A program made the position numbers and the translations under genes. From NCBI GenBank assembly GCA_029559915.1, contig JAKPZU010000350.1, forward strand, positions 1 through 39,499: a stretch of DNA of 39,499 nt, read 5' to 3'. Under the pieces are notes generated by a model. The model was not told the DNA's origin and ran no database searches. It was given only the letters and a program-made list of their open reading frames with translations. The DNA comes from Bacillota bacterium. GTDB taxonomy: Bacteria; Bacillota_I; Bacilli_A; Izemoplasmatales; Hujiaoplasmataceae. Positions 1 through 11,000 of the stretch are shown in pieces; positions within the stretch are counted from its first letter, which is position 1; each line of letters starts with the position of its first letter.

Positions 1-1776
1 ATTATTGCCCATATCGATCACGGTAAATCAACCTTGGCAGATAGAATTTTAGAAATGACCCATTCGGTGGAACAAAGAGATATGAAAGCACAGTATCTCG
101 ATTCAATGGACTTGGAAAGAGAAAGAGGAATTACGATAAAATTAAACTCGATTGAGTTGAAATATAACGCCTTGGATGGGGAACAATATATATTCCATCT
201 AATCGACACTCCAGGGCATGTCGACTTTACTTATGAGGTATCAAGATCACTGGCTGCCTGTGAAGGTGCATTATTGGTAGTTGATGCCACTCAGGGTATT
301 GAAGCTCAAACATTAGCCAATGTTTATTTGGCTTTGGACAACAATCTGGAAATAATTCCCATTATCAACAAGATTGATTTGGATGCCGCTGATGTTGAGG
401 GCGTTATGAAGCAATTGGAAGACACTATCGGTCTAGATTCCAGAGACTGTATCTTAGTTTCCGCTAAAACCGGTTTTGGTGTCGATCAAGTTCTCGAAGC
501 AATTGTTAAACGGATCCCAGCACCTAAAGGTGATTTGGAAAAACCATTGGAAGCTTTGATATTTGACTCGTTTTATGATAGTTATCGTGGCGTCATTCCT
601 CTTGTCAGGGTCATGAATGGGGTAATGAGAATCGGCGATCAAATAAAAATGATGGCGACTGATGGAAAATATGAAATCATTGACTTGGGGGTTTATCTTC
701 CCAAAGAAGAGCATCGAGATTATCTATCATCTGGAGATGTTGGCTGGATTAGTGCTTCCATCAAAGAGATAGAAAAAATTCATGTCGGAGATACAATCAC
801 TAATAATTTAAAGCCGGCCTCTAAACCTTTGCCGGGTTATAGATTGCTGACACCAATGGTTTATTCTGGGGTTTATCCAGTTGATGCTGATGATTATAGT
901 GACCTGAAAGATTCAATTGAAAAAATGAAATTAAGCGACGCATCCCTAATCTTTGAACCTGAAACTTCAAGCGCTTTGGGCTTTGGTTTTAGAGTCGGAT
1001 TCTTGGGTATGCTGCATATGGAAATCTTCCAAGAACGTTTGGAAAGAGAATTCAATCAAAATTTAATTACCACCGCCCCATCGGTTAATTATAAGGTGTA
1101 TTTAGAAAACGGCTCTGTCATCGATGTTGATAATCCAGCCCTGATGCCAAAAAACCAGATGATTAAAAAAATCGAAGAACCATATGTCTTGGCAACCATC
1201 ATTTCTCCAAGTGATTATGTCGGAAACGTCATGGAACTTTGCCAGTACAAACGTGGCATTTTTAAAGATATGAAATACATTTCTGACTCTAGAGTGGAAA
1301 TTATCTATGAATTGCCTTTATCAGAAATAATCTATGATTTTTTCAATCGCCTTAAATCCAGTACAAAAGGATATGCATCCTTAGATTATGAAGTAATTGG
1401 ACATCGTGAATCCGATCTGGTTAAGATTGACATCCTATTAAATTCAGAACCGGTAGATGCCTTGGCATTTTTGGTTCATAGCGATTTTGCAAGACAAAGA
1501 GGCTTGAAAATTTGTCAAAAACTTAAAGATTTGATTCCACGTCAGCTTTTCGAGATTCCAATCCAAGCGGCGATTGGTTCAAAAATCATCGCAAGAACCA
1601 ACATTAAGGCTCTGAGAAAAGATGTATTAGCCAAATGTTATGGCGGGGATATTTCCAGAAAGAAAAAACTTCTGGAAAAACAAAAACAAGGTAAAAAACG
1701 TATGAAAAATGTTGGCTCGGTGGAAATCCCTCAAGAAGCCTTCATGTCGGTTTTATCACTTGAAGATGATGAATAG
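1..1776 (+). CDS. lepA: Elongation factor 4 (LepA), 5' truncated by window start
   Basis: Frame 1 open from base 1 ([18 protein letters not shown]... then [23 protein letters not shown]); LepA-type C-terminus ([33 protein letters not shown]). Confidence 0.97.
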   Translation: MIAHIDHGKSTLADRILEMTHSVEQRDMKAQYLDSMDLERERGITIKLNSIELKYNALDGEQYIFHLIDTPGHVDFTYEVSRSLAACEGALLVVDATQGIEAQTLANVYLALDNNLEIIPIINKIDLDAADVEGVMKQLEDTIGLDSRDCILVSAKTGFGVDQVLEAIVKRIPAPKGDLEKPLEALIFDSFYDSYRGVIPLVRVMNGVMRIGDQIKMMATDGKYEIIDLGVYLPKEEHRDYLSSGDVGWISASIKEIEKIHVGDTITNNLKPASKPLPGYRLLTPMVYSGVYPVDADDYSDLKDSIEKMKLSDASLIFEPETSSALGFGFRVGFLGMLHMEIFQERLEREFNQNLITTAPSVNYKVYLENGSVIDVDNPALMPKNQMIKKIEEPYVLATIISPSDYVGNVMELCQYKRGIFKDMKYISDSRVEIIYELPLSEIIYDFFNRLKSSTKGYASLDYEVIGHRESDLVKIDILLNSEPVDALAFLVHSDFARQRGLKICQKLKDLIPRQLFEIPIQAAIGSKIIARTNIKALRKDVLAKCYGGDISRKKKLLEKQKQGKKRMKNVGSVEIPQEAFMSVLSLEDDE

Positions 1777-1800
1777 CACTCTCAAAAGGAGTGCTTTTTA
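1776..1800 (+). terminator. Rho-independent terminator after lepA
   Basis: GCACTC-tcaaaag-GAGTGC stem followed by a T-run. Confidence 0.8.
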
Positions 1801-1863
1801 TTTTTTACAGCCGATACACTTTTAAAAAAACTAAGATTATGTTAACATAATAATGGTGATAAT

Positions 1864-2973
1864 ATGATAAAGGGTTTATACATTCACATTCCTTTCTGCG
1901 ATCAAATATGTACATATTGTGATTTTGTCAAGATGGTTGCTAGTGATGAATTGAAGGTGGATTACGTCCGGGCACTGATAAAAGAATTGGAGTATTTTTC
2001 TGATTTGGTGGAACACACGAAGACAATATATATTGGCGGCGGAACGCCGTCATCACTCGACATCGATTTGTTGGAGGCTTTTTTATCTGAATTGTCAGTT
2101 ACAGTCAATCTTAAAGAAATTGAAGAATTCACCATAGAAGCCAATCCTTGTGACGTTAGTGATGAGCTCTTGAAATTGTTCAAGAAATTTCATGTCAGTC
2201 GCATCAGCATGGGTGTCCAGTCCACCGATGATGGCTTGTTGAAGTTTCTTGGTCGCAACCATACTCTTGAATCTGTAATAAAAGCAGTTGAACTGATAAA
2301 AAAATACAATTTCAATTTAAATCTTGATTTTTTGTATGCAGTTCCGGGTCAGACTGAAGAGATGATTCGAAAAGATTTGGATTTCATTAAATTATGTGAT
2401 CCTCAACACGTGTCCTATTATTCTTTGATAGTTGAGGATCGTACTATCATCAATCATTTGATAAATACTCATAAAGTAGCTGATTTTCCTGATGATTTAG
2501 CAAGAGATTTCGCTGATATTATTGACCAGCATTTGGCTGACTTAGGCTATGATAAATATGAAGTTTCCAATTATTGCAAACCTGGGTTTGAATCCAAGCA
2601 CAATTTGATATATTGGAACGTTGAAGAATATCTTGGCATTGGTTTGAATGCCAGTTCACAATATAATTACATTCGCATGAAAAACCCAAAAAGCATCAAG
2701 GAATATATTGCCGGTACCAAGAAAAATGCTCTCAATATGCATCAATTGGAAGAATACAATCCAAAATTGGAACTTTTGTTACTGGGACTCAGAAAAACTA
2801 AAGGTGTAAGTTTGGAATACTACAAATCAAGAATTAAAAAAGACGTTTTTGAAGTATATCCGGTTTTATCCAAACATCTGGAAAATAAACTTTTGGAGTT
2901 GAAAGATGGCTACCTGAAGTTTACAAAAAATGGTATGTATTTAGCAAATCAAGTTTATATTGATATTATTTAA
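1864..2973 (+). CDS. hemW: HemW-like radical SAM protein (heme chaperone / coproporphyrinogen III oxidase-like)
   Basis: YIHIPFCDQICTYCDF (CxxxCxxC radical SAM motif), IYIGGGTPSSL, EANPCDV, MGVQS; downstream of lepA as in many Bacillota. Confidence 0.93.
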   Translation: MIKGLYIHIPFCDQICTYCDFVKMVASDELKVDYVRALIKELEYFSDLVEHTKTIYIGGGTPSSLDIDLLEAFLSELSVTVNLKEIEEFTIEANPCDVSDELLKLFKKFHVSRISMGVQSTDDGLLKFLGRNHTLESVIKAVELIKKYNFNLNLDFLYAVPGQTEEMIRKDLDFIKLCDPQHVSYYSLIVEDRTIINHLINTHKVADFPDDLARDFADIIDQHLADLGYDKYEVSNYCKPGFESKHNLIYWNVEEYLGIGLNASSQYNYIRMKNPKSIKEYIAGTKKNALNMHQLEEYNPKLELLLLGLRKTKGVSLEYYKSRIKKDVFEVYPVLSKHLENKLLELKDGYLKFTKNGMYLANQVYIDII

Positions 2974-2985
2974 TGGGTAAATAAA

Positions 2986-3900
2986 ATGCTGGAATCATAT
3001 TTGAAAGAATATCTTTATTATTTAAAAGTTACCAAGAATTTAGCTAAAAATACCATTCTGTCATATGAAAGAGATTTGTCGGATTATCTTGATTTTATCA
3101 AGCGAAACTATGATATCAAAGACTATAATAACATTTCTGACGAGCATTTGAGGAACTACCTCAAGAGTTTGGCGCGTCGAGAAATCAAAGCTACATCCAT
3201 TACCAGAAAGATTAGTTCCATTCATAATTTTCATAAGTATTTGACAACCGAGGATTTGGTTGACAAAGACGTAAGTGAAAGAATCAAAAAACCAAAAACT
3301 AAAAAAACTTTACCAACGGTCTTGAATATTCAAGAGATAAACGCTATTATAAATCTTACCTATAAAAATGAAGAACCATTGGAAATAAGAAACAGAGCTT
3401 TGGTTGAGTTAGCTTATGGATCGGGCCTTAGAGTTAGTGAATTGCTGGAACTAAAGATTAGTGATTTACATCTCAACAAGGGTTTGGTGACGGTTGTTGG
3501 CAAAGGAAATAAAGAAAGAATCATACCCGTAAGCGAAGCTTGTGAGCAAGCTCTAAGGGATTATATTGTTAAAGCCAGACTTAAACTGAATCCCAAATCG
3601 CAAAACACGTTATTTGTCAATAAATTCGGCAACAAGTTAAGCCGAGTCGGCTTTTATAAAATTGTACAGACTTTGGCGGAGGAAGCGCATATCAATAGAA
3701 AGATATCGCCTCATACCTTCCGTCACACTTTCGCAACTCATTTATTAGAGAATGGTGCTAATCTAAGGTCTGTACAAGAACTTCTGGGACATGAAGACAT
3801 TATGACAACCGAACATTATACCCATGTCTCCAAGTCCCATTTGAAAGATGTTTATAATGAAGCGCATCCCCGCGCTGATGGAAAAGAGGAAAAATCATGA
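2986..3900 (+). CDS. xerD: Tyrosine recombinase XerD/XerC type
   Basis: Phage-integrase fold: ALVELAYGSGLRVSELLELK, HTFRHTFATHLLENGANLRSVQELLGHEDIMTTEHYTHV; next to deoB as in Bacillus ripX-drm. Confidence 0.92.
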   Translation: MLESYLKEYLYYLKVTKNLAKNTILSYERDLSDYLDFIKRNYDIKDYNNISDEHLRNYLKSLARREIKATSITRKISSIHNFHKYLTTEDLVDKDVSERIKKPKTKKTLPTVLNIQEINAIINLTYKNEEPLEIRNRALVELAYGSGLRVSELLELKISDLHLNKGLVTVVGKGNKERIIPVSEACEQALRDYIVKARLKLNPKSQNTLFVNKFGNKLSRVGFYKIVQTLAEEAHINRKISPHTFRHTFATHLLENGANLRSVQELLGHEDIMTTEHYTHVSKSHLKDVYNEAHPRADGKEEKS

Positions 3901-5075
3901 AATTTAAACGTGTAATTTTAATTGTAATTGATTCAGTGGGAGTCGGAGAAATGCCTGACGCCGATGTTTTTGGCGATAAAGGAGCTAATACAATCGGCAA
4001 TTTGGCAAAAGCGGCCGGCGGTATCAACTTACCGGTTTTAAAAACTTTTGGCTATGGGAATTTAACAGAAATTTTAGGGGTTGAACCTGTCGTTTATCCG
4101 CGCGCAAATACAACTAAAATGGCTGAATTATCCAATGGTAAAGATACGATGACAGGGCATTGGGAGTTGATGGGAATTAAGACCGAAGTGCCGTTCAAAA
4201 CCTTTACCGATACCGGTTTTCCTCAAGATTTGATTGAGGAAATCGAAAAGATTACCGGTAGAAAAGTTGTTGGTAACAAGTCAGCTTCCGGTACGGATAT
4301 TTTGGTGGAATTGGGTGAACACCAAATGAAGACCGGAGATTTGATTGTTTATACTAGCGCGGACAGCGTCTTGCAGATAGCAGCTCATGAGGAAATCATT
4401 CCTTTACAGGAATTGTACGATATTTGCGAAAAGGTTAGAAAATTGACCTTGGTAGACAAATGGCGAGTGGGAAGAATTATTGCCAGACCTTATCTAGGAA
4501 ATCCAAAGGATGGTTTCAAAAGAACGACAAATCGCCATGATTACGCTTTGAGTCCAACCTCAAAAACGGTATTGAATATCTTGGAAGAATCAAAGTTTGA
4601 CGTTATTTCCGTAGGAAAAATACGCGACATATTCAATGGTTCCGGCATAACTGAACATTATGGTATAAAGTCAAATCATGATGGAATGAATCGAGTAATC
4701 GATCTGACAAAAAAAGATTTTACCGGTCTATGCTTTGCCAATCTGGTTGATTTTGACGCTCTATACGGTCATCGCCGCGATGCAATGGGATATAAGTTGG
4801 CTATGGAAGAGTTTGACAGCGATTTAGGACGATTACTAAAATATTTGAAAGATGACGATTTATTGATGATTACAGCTGATCATGGTAATGATCCAACATT
4901 CAAAGGCACCGATCACACCAGAGAGTATGTGCCGCTATTTATCTATGCCAGAAACTATAACGGCAAGTTCTTGCCTGAAAGAGCTACGTTCGCTGATGTT
5001 GGCACAACGATTGCCGATAACTTCAATCTTCCGGGAACTTCAATCGGCTGCAGTGTTTTAAGAATTCTTGAATAA
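3897..5075 (+). CDS. deoB: Phosphopentomutase
   Basis: VILIVIDSVGVGEMPDA, DTMTGHWELMG, ADHGNDPTFKGTDHTREYVPLF; 4-nt overlap with xerD. Confidence 0.96.
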   Translation: MKFKRVILIVIDSVGVGEMPDADVFGDKGANTIGNLAKAAGGINLPVLKTFGYGNLTEILGVEPVVYPRANTTKMAELSNGKDTMTGHWELMGIKTEVPFKTFTDTGFPQDLIEEIEKITGRKVVGNKSASGTDILVELGEHQMKTGDLIVYTSADSVLQIAAHEEIIPLQELYDICEKVRKLTLVDKWRVGRIIARPYLGNPKDGFKRTTNRHDYALSPTSKTVLNILEESKFDVISVGKIRDIFNGSGITEHYGIKSNHDGMNRVIDLTKKDFTGLCFANLVDFDALYGHRRDAMGYKLAMEEFDSDLGRLLKYLKDDDLLMITADHGNDPTFKGTDHTREYVPLFIYARNYNGKFLPERATFADVGTTIADNFNLPGTSIGCSVLRILE

Positions 5076-5082
5076 TAAATTA

Positions 5083-5110
5083 AAGGGGCTGATTATTCAG
5101 CCCCTTATTT
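5083..5110. terminator. Bidirectional terminator between convergent deoB and coiled-coil gene
   Basis: GGGGCTGA-ttat-TCAGCCCC with A/T tracts on both sides. Confidence 0.85.
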
Positions 5111-8038
5111 GTTGATAAGCAATGGATTACGTCTAATTTTTCTTGCTAGTCTCTTTAGTTCAATCTTTTCTTTCTTTTGAATCTCCTTATCGGTTTTCTT
5201 GACAATTAGCCTGATGCGACGATTGGTTTTGGTCAATTTTACGTAAGGTTTATAAGTGGAAAGGACCTTGTCAAAAGATTGGGAGAGATCCAGGATGTAT
5301 TTTTTACTTTCGGTCAAGGTTAAGTTGTATTCTTTTGTCAAATTGTCTACTTCGGCTTCATAGAAAGATCTTTTATCATTTTGTTGTTGCTGATACCTGG
5401 ATTCAAGCATTTGCAATTCCAATTGTTTTTGATAAATTTCGGCTTCCTCTTTTTTTATTAAGTCTTCCTTAATTCTTTTGGCTTCCTCGATGATAATATC
5501 TCTTTCAACATTAAGTTGCTCAACATTTTTTTGATATTCATTATCGATGTAATGGATTTCCATTTGGTATTCTTTGACTATCTTGTCTTTTTCATTTTGA
5601 ATTTCAATAATGTAGTTTGAAAGTACATTTTGGTCTAATTCTGGCTGTTCACGATAATAAAGTTTTAAATATTCATCCAACAAGTCCTTAGTTTTGTTGT
5701 CAAGTTCAGCTTCAGCCAATTTTAGTTTAAATTCATACCTTTTCTTCATTCGTTCCAAAGTATCAAAGAAAGTTGGTTCCAGTGGGTTCACTTTGTTGAC
5801 TAGGTAAACCTTAAGGTATTCATATCGTTCTTTGGCGTTATTATAGATGCCCTGCATTTCTTCAATGGTTTCATCTCTCAAAGCCATGGCTTCCTCAAGC
5901 GCTTCTTCTAAATGGTCGTCGAGATTTTTTAATCTAATCTTGGCATTGTTTATCACTGAATTTTCTTTGAGGGTCATTTCTGAATTGTCAATCAATTCAG
6001 CATATTGATCCTTAACTTTTTTGAAATCTTTTTCCAAAGACTTAAGATCTTTTTGATCAGGATTTTGCGAGAGCAGAAGATGATGATGGGTATAGATTTT
6101 TGCCTGATACTCATCAATGATATCACGTTTGCGTTTCTTGGATTGTGATTCTTGGTTGATGATAATGTCGTTGAAATATTCTCTTTCTTCGTCAACTGCG
6201 GTAATTATTGCTTGAACTCTTAACTTGAACTCGTCATTGGCAAGTTTAATTTGCTCTTCCGCAAAACGCATTTGATTTTCATAGGTTTTCAAAACAAATT
6301 CATTATGGATTTTAGTCTCATCTTCAACGCGATTGGATTGCATAACCAAAAATCTTTTCTCGTTCTCAAACATGGTGCGAAAATGAATTGCGGTGATGTC
6401 ATATTCTTTTAGAGCCAACTTGATGTCTGATAAAGCTTCGACAAGTTCAATTTCGTGGTCTTCCTTGCTACGAATGAACTTAATCATCATGTCAGTTATA
6501 AAGTTCAAATACTTGCGATTTATACCATTGATCTTTACATCGTGTTTCAGATAAGAGTTTATCGCCTTGTCCAATTTGAAAATATTTTGTTTCTCAATCT
6601 TAATATGGTTGGCTGAAAGTGATGTGTCGGCTTTTTTTTCCACAAAGAAGTTTTGAACATCGAGGATATTGCTGATGAGATCGATATCCTGAAGATATAT
6701 TTGCCTTTCGACTTCATATATCAACTTAGCTTCAATCTCGTTGATTTGTTGGTTTAATTTCAAAGTTTTAATATCATAATTTACATTGATTTTGTGTTCT
6801 TTGTTTATCTTCAAGGTAGATAGGTAATTTACTTCATCCTTAATGATTTTTGTGGCTTTATCTCCAATTATTTGGGCTAGGAAAGGGTCAACCATAAGAA
6901 TGTCGAGATAAAGTTTGTAGTATTTTTCCATTTGGAAAATTAGTTTTCTCGACTCTTTTTGATATTCGAAGAAAATTATTTTTTTGTCTTCCAAAATCGA
7001 TTTGGTCATTTTTCTTGCTTTTTTTTCAGTTTTAGCGAGGATATCCTTATACTTGATGGCAATATTATAAGTTCTGATAAGTTGACCTAACGACGCCAAG
7101 TTCTCGTTTTTAGCCCACACTATCTGTTCTTTGAGATTTAAAAGACTCTCTTCGACATGACTGAAGAAATTAGGGTCATTAATAATCATGTTGCCTTTGC
7201 GTTGCAAAAGTTTATCCAATACCTTTTGATAAAGGCTTTGATATTCTTCGTGTAATATTGATTTAATCTTCGCTTCTTGGGTCAATAGATGCTTTTTAAA
7301 CAATTTGAATTGTTTTAACTTGTCGGAAATCAAACTTTTCATTTCTTGAGAATTCAAATTTGTTTCAGCAGTGAAGGTCATCTGATTATCTAGATATTCA
7401 GCGGTCTCTTGTTGGAAAAAATCATAAATTTTGTTCAATTGTACATTCTTGTTCTGCATCAATTGGGCAATGCGATCGTTCATTTCAAAGATTTCATTGT
7501 CAAGCGTCGTAAAAAAATCCATCACTTCAGACTCATATTTTTGAATGATTTTTTCAAAAGTTTTATTCTTTTCTGTCAGGAATTGATAAAACTCATCCAA
7601 ATCGATGATATCTTTGGCATAATACATTTTGAGTTCATTGAAGAAGTCAAATGATGATTGAAGCAAGGCTTTATTCAAATAATCGAAATTCATCAATTTA
7701 TCTTGGGCATTCTTGTATTCGAATTCCAAAATATTTTGATTTTGATTTTGAATCTGTTTTTCAGTATTCATGATGATATTCTGACGATCAATAATAACTG
7801 TTTCATTATGATAGAAGATGCTATGTTTCAGTTCCTTGACTTTATCTTTTAATTCGGTTAATGACTGACGACTTTCTTGTAAATTGTTCAAGGTCACTTG
7901 ATGATGATTTTTTGCACGATGGACAATTGATTCAGCGAAACGTTCAAAAAGCGATAACTCTTCTTTCAAAGCGTTATCAATCTTTTCCTTGTAATCATCG
8001 AAATTGTCGTAATTCACTTGAATCTTATCGTCACTCAT
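5105..8038 (-). CDS. 977-aa predicted long coiled-coil protein with strongly basic C-terminus, unknown function
   Basis: Single long ORF rich in E/K/Q/L/I/N; no Cys seen, one Trp, very few Gly/Pro; no Walker A; C-terminus TKTNRRIRLIVKKTDKEIQKKEKIELKRLARKIRRNPLLINK. SD AGGTGA overlaps the stop of the upstream gene. Confidence 0.85.
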   Translation of the reverse strand: MSDDKIQVNYDNFDDYKEKIDNALKEELSLFERFAESIVHRAKNHHQVTLNNLQESRQSLTELKDKVKELKHSIFYHNETVIIDRQNIIMNTEKQIQNQNQNILEFEYKNAQDKLMNFDYLNKALLQSSFDFFNELKMYYAKDIIDLDEFYQFLTEKNKTFEKIIQKYESEVMDFFTTLDNEIFEMNDRIAQLMQNKNVQLNKIYDFFQQETAEYLDNQMTFTAETNLNSQEMKSLISDKLKQFKLFKKHLLTQEAKIKSILHEEYQSLYQKVLDKLLQRKGNMIINDPNFFSHVEESLLNLKEQIVWAKNENLASLGQLIRTYNIAIKYKDILAKTEKKARKMTKSILEDKKIIFFEYQKESRKLIFQMEKYYKLYLDILMVDPFLAQIIGDKATKIIKDEVNYLSTLKINKEHKINVNYDIKTLKLNQQINEIEAKLIYEVERQIYLQDIDLISNILDVQNFFVEKKADTSLSANHIKIEKQNIFKLDKAINSYLKHDVKINGINRKYLNFITDMMIKFIRSKEDHEIELVEALSDIKLALKEYDITAIHFRTMFENEKRFLVMQSNRVEDETKIHNEFVLKTYENQMRFAEEQIKLANDEFKLRVQAIITAVDEEREYFNDIIINQESQSKKRKRDIIDEYQAKIYTHHHLLLSQNPDQKDLKSLEKDFKKVKDQYAELIDNSEMTLKENSVINNAKIRLKNLDDHLEEALEEAMALRDETIEEMQGIYNNAKERYEYLKVYLVNKVNPLEPTFFDTLERMKKRYEFKLKLAEAELDNKTKDLLDEYLKLYYREQPELDQNVLSNYIIEIQNEKDKIVKEYQMEIHYIDNEYQKNVEQLNVERDIIIEEAKRIKEDLIKKEEAEIYQKQLELQMLESRYQQQQNDKRSFYEAEVDNLTKEYNLTLTESKKYILDLSQSFDKVLSTYKPYVKLTKTNRRIRLIVKKTDKEIQKKEKIELKRLARKIRRNPLLINK

Positions 8039-8047
8039 TCATTTCAC

Positions 8048-11000
8048 CTAAGCATTGATGATTCGATCTTGTTTTTCCTTGGATTTTTGTTTTTCGTCAT
8101 TGATTATTTCTCTGGATTCAGCGCTTTTCAACATCGTTTCTTTAAAGTTGAGTTGGAAGATTGTCAATAAATCCATATGATAAGTATTCAATTTTTCGAA
8201 AGACTTATTGATTCTTGAGTCATTGTCGATTAAAAGTCGATTGGCAAACTGTTTGTTTATGTAATCCTGATATGTATCGTAGTAACTTTCATTAATCAAG
8301 GTGTATTGTTGTAAAAATTCGTTTTCAAGTTCTTGAATTTCCTTGTATAGTTTTGCATAGTCTTCAGGCAAACGATTTTGAACGGCGATTATTTCTTCGA
8401 GAAGGCCAGGCTTTGACATTAATTTATTGCCTTCAATTTCAGAGAATTTTTTAAGAAGTTCGTCCTGTTTTTCAAGATATAATTGTTCTTTTTGAGTATC
8501 CATAGAGGTCAACAATTCAACTTTTTCCTGAGGAAGTTGATTAATTTTTTCTTCAAGCAACTTGATGGTTTTAGAGATGTCTTCTTCCCGCTTGAAGTTG
8601 AGTTCATAAAGGTATCTAACTTCTTCATCATATGCATCTGTCATATTCGCTCTAAATTTGGCCAACATATTGACGTAACGCTTGTGTTGATTGGTAAAAA
8701 TTACTCTTTCTTTAGCAATTTCTTCATCTATCAATTTTAGCATGTGCAGCAATTGACGGTCATTTTTTATGATGATATCGGTAATTTCTTTTTCCAAGAA
8801 AGCCAAGAATTCAGTTGATTGTTCTTTTTCAAGCAAATATTGATCGTTTATCGCTTTAACTCGCCTTTTGAATGTATTATTAATTTTATTGGCATTATCA
8901 AGCAATAAATCTATTTGTTTTTTTCTTTTGGTCTTATATTTTATTGCTTGAAAAGCCAGTTCATCATATTCTTGGTTAATTATCCCAATGTTTTCTTCAG
9001 TTTGAATTCTGGCCTGAGCGATAAAGTCAAGATCGTTTTCGGCGATTTTATCGCGAATATAGAAAATGTTCTTGGTAATCTCTGTCATGTAGTTCTCAAG
9101 AATCTTAACTGCAGAAATGAAGTATTTTTGCAGACCATGATAGAAAACTTTAGTTTTAGTCTTGTTGTTAAATTGGTCAAAAATACTTACAACCAAGAGA
9201 TTAAAATCAGTCAAGGCTTTTTCGTAATTAAACGTCAAGTCGTTGATTAAGTCTGGTATTTGATATTTGTATATTTGGTTCAGGGTTTTGTTATAAATAT
9301 AAGTTATCAAAGCTGATATTTCGCTAAAATAACCTCTAGATTTGATGATTGACGATTCATTGTTCAAGAAGTTTTCTTCATTGAATATTAAAAGCTTTTT
9401 GAGCTTCAAGATATATTCTTCAGCCAAAGCATTTAGGCTATCGCTCAAGTCGTTATGTTCTCGATGATACAGACTAGCAGCTTTCATGCAAGCGGAAATC
9501 TTTTTGTCCAGCTGTCTCTTCAATTGTTTTTGCACTGCCAAGCGATTCTTTTCAACAATAGTCAAATAAGTCCAATTATTATTGCTTTTGGATAAGTATT
9601 GTTTAAAGGCGGCAGTAGTAGTATTGTTCGTGTTAATCAATTTCTGCATATGGTGGATAAAATCAATTACAGAATCGGAACTGATTTTATCTTTCTTTAG
9701 CTCTTTGTTTCTAATATCGAAAAACTTTTTGGCATAAGCGAAATTAGCACTTTTAACTTGTTTAATTATTTCCAATTTTGCGATTTTGTACATCAAGTAA
9801 GACATTTGATTTTGTTGCTTGAAGAAGGCTTCTTGCTGGGAAATCAGTTTATCAAAACCAAGTTTATGAATGCTTTCTTCCTCTTTGCTTAGATTCAACA
9901 TGTACTGGAGGTGTTCAGCGCCGAGTTCTTTATTCTTGTTAAGTTCAAGAACATCGTTGTTTATTTTTAGAAGACCCTCTTTGTATCTAGTTTTAATTTG
10001 AATAGACTCGATATTTTTATTATGCTGATACGTGGCGAAGAATTCGTCATTTTCCAAGGAAGCCAAATACTTCTGGTAGTCTCCCAAGATTTCCAATGCG
10101 TCTATTTTTTTTCTAATTTTCGCTACTTCCAGTCTATTGCTAGATTCTAGAGTAACGATTTTTAGAGAAACATCGTCTATTTTTGCGATTAAACGGGTCA
10201 GATTGCCCGTGACTTCGTTGATGCGAACCATCATATTGATTTTGTAGTCTTCATAAGCTTTGGAAGTGGTGGTGACGAAATTGTTTTTTGTATCCAAAAG
10301 TTCTTGATGGAAGTCAATAAGACCGTTAAGCAAACGGTCGAGTTCATCAAAGCCTTGGTTGAGATAAAAGGCGAAATTGGAATATGTATCAATTGAATTC
10401 TGTAAAAAAGTTATCGGTACGGAATATGCAAGCTTGATTTCTTCACTTCTTTTAAAGGAATCGATCTTGATTTTTTTGATTTCCTGTTGATATTTTCTGA
10501 TAGTGAAATTTGTCAGAGTTGTATTTCTTTGTAGTAAATATTCAGCTTTTTTTTCGATTATTTGTTTTTGGAGAATATATTTCTTTAAGTTTGCATCATC
10601 ACGTTCATCATGAGCTTTAATCATTAATTGGTAAACTCGGGTAAGAGAAGATTCTAAATCCGCCTTTACTTTTGCTTCGAAGTTTATTTTTTGGGTATTT
10701 AACTCTCGGATTTGAACAACATATTTTTTGATCATCTGTTGATTTAATTCCGAATGAGGTTGTTGCTTGTTCTTAGAAATCTTTTTGATATTTTCTCTCT
10801 GAAGTTCAAGATTATTGGAGTTTTCCTTGAATAAACTAATAATGCCAATTTGAGTTCCACGGAGGTGTTCCAATGATTTTAAAACAATCTGGTTTAGTTC
10901 CTTGGAGTCGCTGATATTAGCTTCCTTAAGAGAGTCATTAAGTGAATCAAGCGCATTTTTAGCCTTTTCCATGGTGTTGAGCAAATCATTGGCCAAGAAG

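Noticed and set aside
2986-3900. Tyrosine recombinase as an integrase of a mobile element
   Set aside because: XerD-like, in conserved xerD-deoB synteny with overlapping genes; no att repeats, tRNA or cargo seen.
7409-9250. Antisense ORFs inside the coiled-coil genes (e.g. 8915-9250 +, 7409-7654 +)
   Set aside because: Low-complexity F/I/L-rich translations that mirror the coiled-coil codons on the other strand; no SD support and no recognisable protein.
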